Shown: positions 23,105-34,984 of the stretch, one piece after another | Numbering within the stretch: the first letter of the stretch is position 1 | Layout of the letters: each line of letters begins with the position of its first letter | From: Nilaparvata lugens | Taxonomy: Eukaryota > Arthropoda > Insecta > Hemiptera > Delphacidae | Reading direction: 5' to 3' | Length of the DNA stretch: 64,000 bases | Assembly: GCF_014356525.2 (NCBI RefSeq) | Contig: NC_052506.1 | Span: 19,805,916-19,869,915, forward strand | Notes under the pieces: model-generated | The model's input: the letters and a program-made list of their open reading frames with translations, nothing else | Told to the model about the DNA's origin: nothing | The model's database searches: none | Position numbers and translations under genes: made by a program

Positions 23105-25514
23105 TTTCAAATAGATCTCATGAAAAGAGAGAAAAATTGTGATTACCTTTTAAAATGAAGGAATTTGCTAAAGGAATAGTTAGCGACCGAGCGATAAAGC
23201 TTACTTATCAATAACTGTATATTAGATAAGAGTACCGTTCTGTACTGAATATTTTTCTAGGAAAATTATTCAATAAAATTATAATTATTTTGCGAATAAA
23301 GCACAAATTATTTATGAATCGCTCACTGATTTTGAGGTTACACTTTGTTTACTATCGATCAGATGTTTTTAAAACAGTTCGAACGCAGCTGACTGATTCA
23401 AAGCATTGTCAAATGTCATGCCGGTTTTCATGCAAGATATAATACCATCTCTAAAAATCAAAACTATCCATAAAGGATCAAGAATTTCAAAATAAAAAAA
23501 TAAAATGTATGTGTTATCGTTGAAATTATTTATTATTTAAGAAATTATATTATATGTCAGGTCTTATTGTAACTAAATAGGTCATAGCATGAAATTATAT
23601 TATTGATAAAATGGCAGAAATTAATTATAATAATCTCAAACCTAATAAAAATTGTACAAGAGTATTAATTCCTTAACGATTTAATTCAACTGAACCACAT
23701 GGTAATTAAATCTCTTTGGCAGGTCTAAGCCAATCACAGTGCATAGAAATAGCACCAAGAAGGTGATCGTTTGAAAGCAACACATGTTAATCTATTATCA
23801 GACACCAACCCTGCCTTATCAGTTACACTAGCACGTGTACATTGTATGAGAGGAACTATGTCTAGAAGATTAAGCAGTTTTAAGAATTACATAAATTAAA
23901 TTATTATTGTAATTAAAGGAATTGTATTCTACTACTTGCCACTGACGTCATGTTTACGTCACAAGCGTTCTACCAATGGCAAATTTTTATGCAAATTATT
24001 ACATTGAGATTCTGAGAAGCAAGGTCTAGCCTAAAAGCTTAGAGAAAAGAGCAGCACTTTCCTTTTGAAATCCTCACCGTGCAGATCTCTTTTATAGTTA
24101 CCAAAGACCTATTTGTGAAAATTTCTTGTTCGATTTTAAATGTTCTATTTGTGAGCCGATATTTTAGGCCAATTTATTTGTTATTCGTAAATTTCTGTTC
24201 TCATCAATCGATAAATTTAAAAGCTTAAAGTAAATTATCCCTTAATTAATTCGGTGAAGGAGATATTTAAACTAAAATTTCCCACGTGCTGAAACCGAAG
24301 CCTGGATTGCCGCCGATCAAACGATTTTTTGATCTAAAGAAGAAAACCACGACGACCAAGGAATTTCACGTGAGTTATAAGTCATAAGGGGCCCCAATCT
24401 ACGCTTCGAAAATATTTCAGTGCAGAAAAACATAAATTTTTCTTCGTTAAATTATTGGCCACGCCGACAAGCGCTTTAGCATTTAAGAGCCTAGAATTTA
24501 TTCATATTGAATTTATAAGAATTTGTAGTTGATTAACTATCCTCCGCTGCCTGAACCACGACCCCGAGCAATTTTAAAATATTTTATAATTCATTTTTTC
24601 ACTATTCTTTCAAAATTGTTCAATTTTATCAATTGTAAAATTCTGTTGAATCACGCATGGTATCATGCAAGCACAAGAAATTTTTTAACTATTCTGTTAA
24701 TGCTAAATTATTATCAACCTGTAAATCAAATTCTGAACCTGCACTGTATGATTACATATTTTATTGTAATATATTTCAGTTTTGTTAATTCGCTTTCTGA
24801 GTTCGATTATTTCTTAAGCCTGTCAATTATTGTGTCTGATACGTTCTATATTATCAAGAACCGAACGAATACGATCATTAGAATAATTGAATTAAGCTGG
24901 ATATTGGAACAGGTCTAAGTGGATGTAGCGAGTGGGGTCAGATCAAGATATTTATTCTTTGTCCTTACCTGCTCATATATCAGCTTTTATCTGTTACCTA
25001 CCTCGACTTAGGAGCGAACACATCAATTGTACAGCAGTGGCAGCCATAGATCATATAAATTCCTACAATAGAGCTTAAAACCCGACAAGACTCTGTTCTC
25101 GAAGTATATTCTGAACGATATTTGGTCCAAATACCGTATTTTAATCCTTCAGAACTTATTAGAGACGCAGTCCCGTAAATTATCTACATCGGGATTTTTG
25201 CTCGACCTGTATGATTTTGTATGCTCATTCTTCACAGGTAATAATTTTAAGGTATCTGTATTCAGTGTTTAGCGATCGCTACACTACTTATAAAAATTTC
25301 ATCACAATACAATTTGTCATTAGAAGAATCAAGGGTGAGCGAGCGTTTAGGCCTCCCGCGATTCCGACAATTGTATTGAATCTTGTAGTGAATCAATCAG
25401 TCTGGTGTACACTCAGCGTCCACACACGCAATTACAAAATTTATAGCCGCTACACCATTGACTCAGTACAAGATTCACTCTACATGTGTGAAGTCGTTAA
25501 AATCACGCTCCACA
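23105..25514 (+). repeat. 5' LTR of the element
   Basis: About 2,410 bp, ending CGCTCCACA just before TGATTTTGGCGCC. Relative to the 3' LTR it shows differences such as GCACAAATT against GCGCAAATT, ATTCCTTAACG against ATTCATTAACG, AAGCTTAAAG against AAGCTCAAAG, and small A-run indels. It contains a CRE octamer (23943-23950) and a GTGAGT donor-like motif (24370). Two open frames in it (24529-24918 and 25211 onward) are AT-rich, have no recognisable domain and are probably chance. Confidence 0.88.
23943..23950. promoter_or_regulatory. CRE octamer in the 5' LTR
   Basis: TGACGTCA followed 6 bp later by the half-site ACGTCA (CACTGACGTCATGTTTACGTCA as two closely spaced sites). The same pair is retained in the 3' LTR at 29747-29754. 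LTRs carry their own transcription signals, so a bZIP-responsive promoter is plausible. Confidence 0.4.
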
Positions 25515-25520
25515 TGATTT

Positions 25521-25538
25521 TGGCGCCCAACGTGGGGC
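25521..25538 (+). other. Primer-binding site, tRNA-Lys(CUU) type
   Basis: TGGCGCCCAACGTGGGGC is the exact complement of the last 18 nt of a typical animal tRNA-Lys(CUU) including CCA (GCCCCACGTTGGGCGCCA, recalled). It lies 6 bp after the LTR end, the standard place for priming minus-strand DNA synthesis. Confidence 0.85.
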
Positions 25539-25615
25539 ATTTAGATTCAGCACTACATGATTTGGCAAATCTCTCTACATATGTGAGGCGAGTAAAATAC
25601 AGCTTTACATGATTT

Positions 25616-25626
25616 TGGCGCCCAAC
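25616..25626 (+). other. Second, degenerate primer-binding site
   Basis: TGGCGCCCAAC followed by AGTGATAGGC. It matches the tRNA 3' end for 11 nt and then breaks with an inserted A and mismatches. It is preceded by the same ACATGATTT as the first site. It could be a relic of an older LTR boundary or an alternative priming site. Confidence 0.6.
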
Positions 25627-26456
25627 AGTGATAGGCATTGAAGAGGTGGATAATCGACTACGAGGATTATTTAGTTGCTCAGTATACTATAGCGCTGACA
25701 ACGGGAAAATTTTTTGAAAAATTTATGGTTGTGAATTTTTTCGAATTTAATATTGACTGTTCACTGTTATATAAAATAACAAGAAGTACCATACCCAATT
25801 TTTGAACAGAAAAGAAATTTATCGATTGATGAATTTTTAGAGAAAAAATCGAACTCAGAATTTTATTATTGTGTTATTCGAAAATTGGTCATACTATAAG
25901 TCATAGGTATAAGAGATATCATAAGAAAGGTCATATTATTTGAAGAATATTAGGTCTATATTGAAACAATTTATAAAAATTTACAGAAAGAGGATTGAAG
26001 TTATTTACATTTTTAAAAGTTTTTAAAACATAAAGAGGGAAGTAAAATTAAATCACGGATATATTGCAGAATAATTCAAACAAAACACTGCCCCTTTTAT
26101 ATAAAATTTTGCAAAGAACACTAGCCTATATATTGAATTGCGGCAAGAAATTATAAAAGTAAGATATTTATAATAATAGTAATAATAAATTATAAGAGGC
26201 GTACCTGTATTACCGCATAAGTGTTCACTGTGTATCCTGTGTGTCCTTGTCATTTTTATGTTAACGATATTGCTAACTTGATTCATTTCATCACTGAACA
26301 TATTATTGAAGCACACTTTTGTATTCCTTCACTTCAACGAATTTTTTTTTTTTTACATTATTTCAACTTGTGGTCATTCATTTGTAATCTTGCACATAAC
26401 CCCACATATTTGCGATCGTTTCACTGCACTCGCATCATTGTATCATCCGATAAATT

Positions 26457-27566
26457 ATGGAAGAACCACACCGCATCCTGGAGGCCACGTCAGCGATTTC
26501 AGAGAAGGAGGATGTCGCGCGGGATAAACGCCCATGCATTGCCGTTCCAGAGGTCCGGACGCCCGCATCTCATGTCATAGAACCATTGCCGCCAACCGAA
26601 GACCACACACCCACCCCTTCCGTGTTACAGATGAGTCTCATCCTGGAAGCATTGAACGATATGATCAAAGAAAGGAAACAACTGAACGAAACACTAAACA
26701 ATATAAATAAGAACTACAACCAAATAAAGGAAGTCAAACAAGCAAGCGGACGTGATACATGTATGGAAGACCAACCTACCGAAAATGTCAAGGCTGAAGT
26801 CGCGCCGCACCCTGCAGAACGCCGAGAGGGACCGGACGACATCGCCCGCCAAGCTGAGGACGTCATCCAGGGCATAGAGGGACATCCCGTACCACCGCGT
26901 GCCGGACACCAGGAATCCAAGGACGTTGCCCGCCGAGTGGAAGAGCAGCCCGGACCGCCGACCGCACGTATCTCCCATCCACCAAGGACAGCACCTGCAA
27001 CACATCAAATCAGTATCCATCAAAAACAATCAGAAAACAACATTAGAACAATTAAAATCCGCATAAAGTCAAGACCACACACAAGCAGCAAAACAATTCA
27101 AGAAAGAAGAAGAATATCTAGAAGAACCTACAACCACCGCCGTCATGTTAGGCTAAAATCGTACATCAAGCTCCCTACCAGCATGCAAGGAAAAAGGAAG
27201 ACCATATCAAGAAGGACCTACAACCACCGCAGTCATGTCTGGTTAAAATCAAACAGACTGTACACCGGCATGCAAAAAAGGAAAAGATTATTCGAAAAAA
27301 CACACAGACACCACCGGCATGTAAGGTTTAAAAAGATCAAACTACATGTCACCGGTAAACAAAGAAGGACAACATTGGCTGAAGAGATCTACCTACTTCG
27401 TCGGCACATTCGTTTTAAGCCAAGTTTTAATAAAACGGATAGTTGCAAATTGGATTGGAAACTTGGAACAATAGAGAAATCAAATTTAGATGGGGGCTTA
27501 AGGAATAATTTTCGAATTAAATGGAAGCTACATTGTGAATTACACAAATTATCAAACACTTCATAA
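26457..27566 (+). CDS. Unrecognised 369-aa basic protein (gag-like candidate)
   Basis: The only substantial ORF of the LTR element. I do not recognise it. Residues 57-95 (PSVLQMSLILEALN... to KEV) are charged and helical-looking, probably a coiled coil. Residues 17-175 hold about three loose repeats built on D[IV]AR (EDVAR, DDIAR, KDVARR), each followed by a Pro-rich stretch. Residues 205-325 are very rich in R, K and H and contain four repeats of 28-30 residues centred on H-[VI]-[RW]-[LF]-K, whose conserved five end at 234, 264, 292 and 321. The first two repeats also share YNHR.HV and a 90-bp DNA period. There is no CCHC knuckle, protease or polymerase motif. Position after the primer site suggests a Gag-like nucleic-acid-binding role; a captured host sequence is an alternative. 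Start chosen as the first ATG of the frame. Confidence 0.65.
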   Translation: MEEPHRILEATSAISEKEDVARDKRPCIAVPEVRTPASHVIEPLPPTEDHTPTPSVLQMSLILEALNDMIKERKQLNETLNNINKNYNQIKEVKQASGRDTCMEDQPTENVKAEVAPHPAERREGPDDIARQAEDVIQGIEGHPVPPRAGHQESKDVARRVEEQPGPPTARISHPPRTAPATHQISIHQKQSENNIRTIKIRIKSRPHTSSKTIQERRRISRRTYNHRRHVRLKSYIKLPTSMQGKRKTISRRTYNHRSHVWLKSNRLYTGMQKRKRLFEKTHRHHRHVRFKKIKLHVTGKQRRTTLAEEIYLLRRHIRFKPSFNKTDSCKLDWKLGTIEKSNLDGGLRNNFRIKWKLHCELHKLSNTS

Positions 27567-28904
27567 TCACGGCCTACCCAGTGAATCATTACTTTGCAGA
27601 CTAGCATCTTTCTACTGCTGCCTAATCATCAACATAACCTAAACATCGCCGCATCTCAGCTAATAAGGAAATATTATTAATTCACTTCAAATGAAGAAAT
27701 CGAAATCAACTTTAATAACAGAAGAAAATAAAACTACGAAACAACTTTAAAAATTTACCAACCTAATCAAGCCATCCGCCTCATGCTACAATCATCACAG
27801 AAACAATCGCCTAGTTATATCCGCCCAACTGGAAAACAAAAACAAAAATTGTATTATCCACAGAAAATAATTATAAATTATAAATCAGATGAAGTTAGTA
27901 GTGAATAGGAAGAAAGAAAATAAACAAAGTTTATTTGAAAAAATGCGTAAATATAACCTCGAAATACAGAATCGATCAAGAAATCTATTCAGAACCAAAG
28001 CCTGTTCGATAATTTTCTTCGTCATCCCAGCCAATGTGTGCGAAATCACAGAATAAATCATTATGAATCAAAGCAATATCGTTGTTAAATGTTATAATCT
28101 ATTATTTAATGTGAAATTATAAGTAAAAAATGCAACCAAAAATATATATTTATGTTAAATTGCACGAAATGCGCATGTTCTATGTTATATGAATGTATCT
28201 CTAAAAAAAAACTCCAAAGAAAATGAAATTCTTACCTTCAAATGTGAAATTTATTACTGTTGCATCAAAAGATCATGAATTGAAATTCAAATTGATAAAT
28301 ATAATCTTAAGGACTTAATATTTGTAACCAACATTGATAAAAATCAAGAAAGCCATTTCAAGTGTAACCCTGTTTGTACGCAACGTACTAAGCGCAAATA
28401 AGAAATTGCTCGAGTCAAACGGTAGACGATTGTCAAGTCACCGAAGTAAAATCACACTCTCACCCAATCTATGTAAAAGCCAAACCAAAGAGTCGAAACC
28501 TGTAATAACTATGAAAAAATGATGAAAGTCTATATTTGTTGCAAATACTGTTCAAATCTTAAGAAGTAATATGTGAAATCTTGTATATTCGTTATAGTTA
28601 TGGGTCTGCTCATAAGCCACCCATGAATGGAAGTTGTGGAGTTGTTTTTAATGAAGGATCCTAAGAGACCTCATTAATTATTGTATTTCGATTGTATCCA
28701 ATGGAAGGAACAATCAATTATTTATTTTCTCGTAGCCAAAAGTGCACGATATATTGTTTTTAGTGTTAAGTGTTGAGTTTTCGTAGAAGTAAGGAGATGA
28801 AATAGTGTATTCATCACAATATCGGATTTTTCAAATAGTCATTGTTTCGACTCGTCTCCCAATTACCTATTTAAAATATCCTGGGGGCTTTTGTGTGATG
28901 AATT
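27567..28904 (+). other. Internal region of the element, no pol
   Basis: About 1.3 kb, A-rich, without an ORF longer than about 62 codons (28334-28522, Lys/Ser-rich, unremarkable). There is no trace of reverse transcriptase or integrase. Just before the 3' LTR lies CCTGGGGGCTTTTG (about 28880-28893), the only candidate for a polypurine-type primer, and it is a poor one. Confidence 0.6.
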
Positions 28905-31319
28905 TTTCAAATAGATCTCATGAAAAGAGAGAAAAATTGTGATTACCTTTTAAAATGAAGGAATTTGCTAAAGGAATAGTTAGCGACCGAGCGATAAAGC
29001 TTACTTATCAATAACTGTATATTAGATAAGAGTACCGTTCTGTACTGAATATTTTTCTAGGAAAATTATTCAATAAAATTATAATTATTTTGCGAATAAA
29101 GCGCAAATTATTTATGAATCGCTCACTGATTTTGAGGTTACACTTTGTTTACTATCGATCAGATGTTTTTAAAACAGTTCGAACGCAGCTGACTGATTCA
29201 AAGCATTGTCAAATGTCATGCCGGTTTTCATGCAAGTTATAATACCATCTCTAAAAAATTATAAAACTATCCATAAAGGATCAAGAATTTCAAAAAAAAA
29301 AAAATAAAATGTATGTGTTATCGTTGAAATTATTTATTATTTAAGAAATTATATTATATGTCAGGTCTTATTGTAACTAAATAGGTCATAGCATGAAATT
29401 ATATTATTGATAAAATGGCAGAAATTAATTATAATAATCTCAAACCTAATAAAAATTGTACAAGAGTATTAATTCATTAACGATTTAATTCAACTGAACC
29501 ACATGGTAATTAAATCTCTTTGGCAGGTCTAAGCCAATCACAGTGCATAGAAATAGCACCAAGAAGGTGATCGTTTGAAAGCAACACATGTTAATATATT
29601 ATCAGACACCAACCCTGCCTTATCAGTTACACTAGCACGTGTACATTGTATGAGAGGAACTATGTCTAGAAGATTAAGCAGTTTTAAGAATTACATAAAT
29701 TAAATTATTATTGTAATTAAAGGAATTGTATTCTACTACTTGCCACTGACGTCATGTTTACGTCACAAGCGTTCTACCAATGGCAAATTTTTATGCAAAT
29801 TATTACATTGAGATTCTGAGAAGCAAGGTCTAGCCTAAAAGCTTAGAGAAAAGAGCAGCACTTTCCTTTTGAAATCCTCACCGTGCAGATCTCTTTTATA
29901 GTTACCAAAGACCTATTTGTGAAAATTTCTTGTTCGATTTTAAATGTTCTATTTGTGAGCCGATATTTTAGGCCAATTTATTTGTTATTCGTAAATTTCT
30001 GTTCTCATCAATCGATAAATTTAAAAGCTCAAAGTAAATTATCCCTTAATTAATTCGGTGAAGGAGATATTTTAAACTAAAATTTCCCACGTGCTGAAAC
30101 CGAAGCCTGGATTGCCGCCGATCAAACGATTTTTTGATCTAAAGAAGAAAACCACGACGACCAAGGAATTTCACGTGAGTTATAAGTCATAAGGGGCCCC
30201 AATCTACGCTTCGAAAATATTTCAGTGCAGAAAAACATAAATTTTTCTTCGTTAAATTATTGGCCACGCCGACAAGCGCTTTAGCATTTAAGAGCCTAGA
30301 ATTTATTCATATTGAATTTATAAGAATTTGTAGTTGATTAACTATCCTCCGCTGCCTGAACCACGACCCCGAGCAATTTTAAAATATTTTATAATTCATT
30401 TTTTCACTATTCTTTCAAAATTGTTCAATTTTATCAATTGTAAAATTCTGTTGAATCACGCATGGTATCATGCAAGCACAAGAAATTTTTTAACTATTCT
30501 GTTAATGCTAAATTATTATCAACCTGTAAATCAAATTCTGAACCTGCACTGTATGATTACATATTTTATTGTAATATATTTCAGTTTTGTTAATTCGCTT
30601 TCTGAGTTCGATTATTTCTTAAGCCTGTCAATTATTGTGTCTGATACGTTCTATATTATCAAGAACCGAACGAATACGATCATTAGAATAATTGAATTAA
30701 GCTGGATATTGGAACAGGTCTAAGTGGATGTAGCGAGTGGGGTCAGATCAAGATATTTATTCTTTGTCCTTACCTGCTCATATATCAGCTTTTATCTGTT
30801 ACCTACCTCGACTTAGGAGCGAACACATCAATTGTACAGCAGTGGCAGCCATAGATCATATAAATTCCTACAATAGAGCTTAAAACCCGACAAGACTCTG
30901 TTCTCGAAGTATATTCTGAACGATATTTGGTCCAAATACCGTATTTTAATCCTTCAGAACTTATTAGAGACGCAGTCCCGTAAATTATCTACATCGGGAT
31001 TTTTGCTCGACCTGTATGATTTTGTATGCTCGTTCTTCACAGGTAATAATTTTAAGGTATCTGTATTCAGTGTTTAGCGATCGCTACACTACTTATAAAA
31101 ATTTCATCACAATACAATTTGTCATTAGAAGAATCAAGGGTGAGCGAGCGTTTAGGCCTCCCGCGATTCCGACAATTGTATTGAATCTTGTAGTGAATCA
31201 ATCAGTCTGGTGTACACTCAGCGTCCACACACGCAATTACAAAATTTATAGCCGCTACACCATTGACTCAGTACAAGATTCACTCTACATGTGTGAAGTC
31301 GTTAAAATCACGCTCCACA
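28905..31319 (+). repeat. 3' LTR of the element
   Basis: About 2,415 bp, collinear with the 5' LTR and ending CGCTCCACA at 31319, after which CAGGTTACC is unrelated to the primer-site region. The preceding bases TGTGATGAATT (from 28894) weakly resemble TGTGGACTTC before the 5' LTR, so the true LTR start may be about 10 bp further left in both copies. Confidence 0.88.
29747..29754. promoter_or_regulatory. CRE octamer in the 3' LTR
   Basis: Same TGACGTCA plus downstream ACGTCA half-site as in the 5' LTR, unchanged between the two. Confidence 0.35.
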
Positions 31320-33040
31320 CAGGTTACCAGATTCGTTTCCTGAAAGTTTCATGAGGACCGATTCAGCATCTTTTGAGATAAAGTAATTTGTCTGGTTACT
31401 TATTGAAGTCTCCTCGTATTATTATCAAGACATTCATGATCTTTCTTATTCAAAGAAACATGGAGACACTGTCGTTTCTTTCGAGATGCTACTTTGTCAT
31501 GATGGAGCGAGGGTGAGAACAAATGAAGCACCAAGTAGAGCATGTCTTCCCGCTGTTAGTACGATTTGCTGACGTATCTGTATTGCAATGCATAACTTTC
31601 TCGTTATACTCTGAATATATTCCAGTCTCTGTCAGGTAAATGCTTCCCCATCAACAATCTCATCAATTATTCATAGTGAATAATTCCGTGATGATTGTCT
31701 CCTTATTTGGTTTCCACCATATTCGGAGTATGGAATACATTATTTGAAATCAATACAATTGAGACTATCATAGAATGAGATTAGAGTTCTTCATTCATGT
31801 ACAATATAAACTGTCTTATACACTCATCTACATTGAAGGACAGTATTGCTAGTTATTCAACGAATTTTACAAAATATGAGAAATTAATTAATGAGAATGA
31901 AGATTTAATGCAATTTGGATAACGATAATATAATATTGTGATGTAACTACATAAATCAGCGCTGTTTCAACAAACAATATTTACGATTCTCTGAAAAGGA
32001 TATGAAAGAGTATCCTTCCCGTTAACACACACCGGAATGCCACTACAGAGAAGTGTTATTAATAGCATAGCCATTCTTAAAATCATTAAATTTCTAGTTA
32101 ATTATTTCTTTAATGTGTGAATATTCCCTATTTTAGTGATAATAATCTTATTTTCCTCTATGTTTGGTTTTGAAGCATCTAAATTTTAAAATCTACGTTG
32201 TGAAAATCATTTAAGGACTAAAGATTTTGTGGAGTGGACAACTACAAGACTTAACCTATTTCGGACTATGTGTAACCTAATCTTAATAGAGGAATAGCAT
32301 AAGGTTACCTCATTTTCTCCAATTCCTATCATATTGATGATGTATTAATTGTATTAATCAATAAAGAATAAAAATAAAGTTCCACTATACTAATGTATCA
32401 CCCATGAGTTCCCATATTTTAGTTCTATTCCATCAGTTATCCATATTTCATCTTCAACCTTTGATATAAATAACAACGTTTCAAGTAATCTATGAAGTAT
32501 GTAAATGAGTAGAAAGTACAATTAATAAGACCAGTTGACAGCACGTGATGACTGTGACCCAGATACTAACGCTAAACTTGCATAGTAGTATTAAGCAAAG
32601 TTGCATGTTCATTCAGAATTTTCAAATTGACACATCCATACAACTCGGTTACAACTGGATGTTCAAATGAGTTCCATGCAAGTTAGTTTCTGACGTACAA
32701 CAAAGTACTGGAATGATTAGTAGAGGTAGGATATGACTCGAGTTGGGAACTGTGCAGTTGTAGGTGCGGAGATTCAGAATCATATTATGAATTTCTCCAA
32801 CTAATTGGAGTTGTATTCAATGAATTCGAATGGATCCATCCGACTATGTTGCTGAACAGAGGTAATTCCACGACTGTTAATGACAGCAGTCCAATCTCCA
32901 ATCTCCATCTAATGTGCAAAGTTGGCCGGCGGTTCCACTTTAGAATAGAGAGATAAGTTGTCGGAAGGTTTACTTGCATGTTTTCAACAAGAATTTTCAA
33001 TTCAATTACTACTCACATGAGAATAGTTTTATGGAGCGTA
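31320..33040. other. Intronic DNA, nothing recognised
   Basis: Plain AT-rich sequence right of the LTR element. No open frame of note and no repeat that I can assign. Confidence 0.45.
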
Positions 33041-33216
33041 TGCAAGCGATAGTATTCTATACTGTCTTATATAATACTTGATTAATAATATTCTCAATCA
33101 AGGCTGCAATCGATAATATACTATACTGTCTTATAATGCTTGATTAATAATATTCTTTAGGCTGCAAGCGATAATATACTATACTGTCTTATATAATGCT
33201 TGATTAATAATAGTCT
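33041..33216. repeat. Three-copy minisatellite, 54-64 bp units
   Basis: Units start at 33041, 33105 and 33163, each TGCAA.CGATA.TATxCTATACTG with TCTTATATAATGCTTG and ATTAATAAT.TTCT. They differ by small indels, including an extra CAATCAA in the first and a missing TA in the second. Confidence 0.85.
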
Positions 33217-34984
33217 TAACTCTTGCTCTGTGACCATGCCATACAATTTTCTCAATCATGTAAAAACTATGAGTATCACTACATAATATTCATCTGGATG
33301 TTATCGTACAACATAACAGACAACATAGCAGACATAGCAGACAACATAAGTTTCACAGTATAACTCACAATATGACCTACTACAAACTTACATCATACAT
33401 AGTGCAAAAACTTGAATGGAAATAGTCCAGCTGAGATCTTGAGGATGGTTGGTCCAATCTATTCGGAAGATAAGTCAGCTTCTGAAACATGAAAATAGCG
33501 ATTTTTAGATTGATCAATTTGAGTCTCATAATAAGGTATTATCGAGATGACATAGAACAAGAATTGAATTTGGCGGAGTTGAAGTTGAAGTTGTAAATAA
33601 ACAATCATACAGACGTTTCATCATGGATGATGTATTAAAAACTTGCATAGTATTATGATTATCATACTTTTCCCTATTACCCTACATAGTACTCTATCTA
33701 GCATCTGATGTCAAAGATACAAGAGAAACCGTATTGACGTTATTACCCCCAGGTTGAAAAGCAAGGCCAGAAATTGTACTTTTATCATGGAAGTAGCTTG
33801 AATGAAAAGTGCTAGACTAGATGGAAATGGCTCCACACTGGGAAACTCGGAAGTAGCTCCGTTCAAATATTGCAAATGGAAAACCTCTGGTGGACTATCG
33901 AGGTTCATTCTTACAAAATCTCATGTTTGTATTGTTCTCGATAATGGTATTTACTAGTATTCCTGCGAACAGTAGACCTCGCTCATGAATACAACTTTCA
34001 ATCTGATGAGAAGGGCCAGTACAGTTACAGTATATTGTGAAGATTTAGCCATGTCATCTATTATTTTCTCCATTGAAAGTGCTAGAGACACTGTTTCCAG
34101 AGACATCGGACTTATCAAAGACGTACCTGTATATCGTCTCCATATTCACAATATTAACATTATATTATAACTTTTCTAATAATTAATTATAAGAAATCGG
34201 TCAACTGAAGGAAAAATTGAATATGAAGTAGGAAATTCAGGCGATGATTCGTCTCACAGACGATGGTGAGACGGAAAATGATTCTAAGATGGGTTTGTTG
34301 GTGACAATGACAGGAGGTTGCTATTGATGTTTTTCATGAAAAGTGGATTCAATCAGGACGCCCCAAATACTAAATATTTGAGAGGTCCCGATTCAATGTT
34401 ATGGCTTGTTATGCCTATGCAGAATGTTAATGCTCACAAATCAGTTTCCGATCTCATAGCGAAAGGAAAACAAAAAAATTGACACTTTAGAGCGACACAA
34501 AAATGCACAAAACATGCATACAATACAATACTTATTGTACCTGATAAACTGAAATTCAATTAAAAATAACTGAAATAATAATAATTGATAGTTATGAATA
34601 AAAGAAGTTGAAGATTGAAGAAATGTGTATGATGTTAATATTGTCTACAACTGAAATAGTTGTTGATTTATTAGTTGATTAAATTTTATGATGATAAAAA
34701 TAGTCCATAATTGAAATAGTTGACTTATCTTTAGCATAGACAATAATAGTTATTCATGTATTGTGAGCGTAAAACTCGACTTTATCGCTGGAATCACATA
34801 GCCTACACATTTTTTTCTACAACTGCAGTATTGGACTCCAATACAATAAAGAGTTTTTTTTAATAATTTATCCAATTAAATTGATAAATCAATTTAATAA
34901 TAATAATATGATAATCATAAGAATTCTAATACTATCATAAAGATTCATATTATTAGGATAAGATGCAACAAAGTATCATTTGCA
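33217..34984. other. Intronic DNA, nothing recognised
   Basis: Contains a small ACATAGCAGACA-type direct repeat (33308-33350) and AT-rich stretches. No supported gene. Confidence 0.4.

Larger units (their letters stand above)
25479..25626 (+). repeat. Tandem duplication of LTR end plus primer site
   Basis: Two diverged units about 95 bp apart. Unit 1 runs from CTCTACATGTGTGAAG through GTTAAAATCACGCTCCACAT to GATTTTGGCGCCCAAC. Unit 2 runs from CTCTACATATGTGAGG through CGAGTAAAATACAGCTTTAC to GATTTTGGCGCCCAAC. A third, shorter echo (TACATGATTTGGCAAAT) lies between them. Confidence 0.75.
23105..31319 (+). mobile_element. Non-autonomous LTR retrotransposon, 8.2 kb, novel ORF
   Basis: Complete-looking element with two direct LTRs of about 2.41 kb (23105-25514 and 28905-31319). 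A tRNA-Lys type primer-binding site lies 6 bp inside the left LTR, and a single 369-codon ORF (26457-27566) is encoded. I find no protease, reverse transcriptase, RNase H or integrase, so movement would need enzymes from another element. The LTRs differ at only about ten positions, indicating recent insertion. Oddities: the LTR start as defined by similarity (TTTCAAATAG) lacks the usual TG, no target duplication is visible (left flank GTGGACTTC, right flank CAGGTTACC), and the primer site is duplicated. Confidence 0.82.

Noticed and set aside
24529..24918. 129-codon hydrophobic frame inside each LTR (also 30334-30723)
   Set aside because: Identical in both LTRs simply because the LTRs are young. 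AT-driven composition and no domain; probably chance.
23105..31319. Endogenous retrovirus with env
   Set aside because: No pol or env is present; the single ORF lacks a signal peptide and membrane segments.
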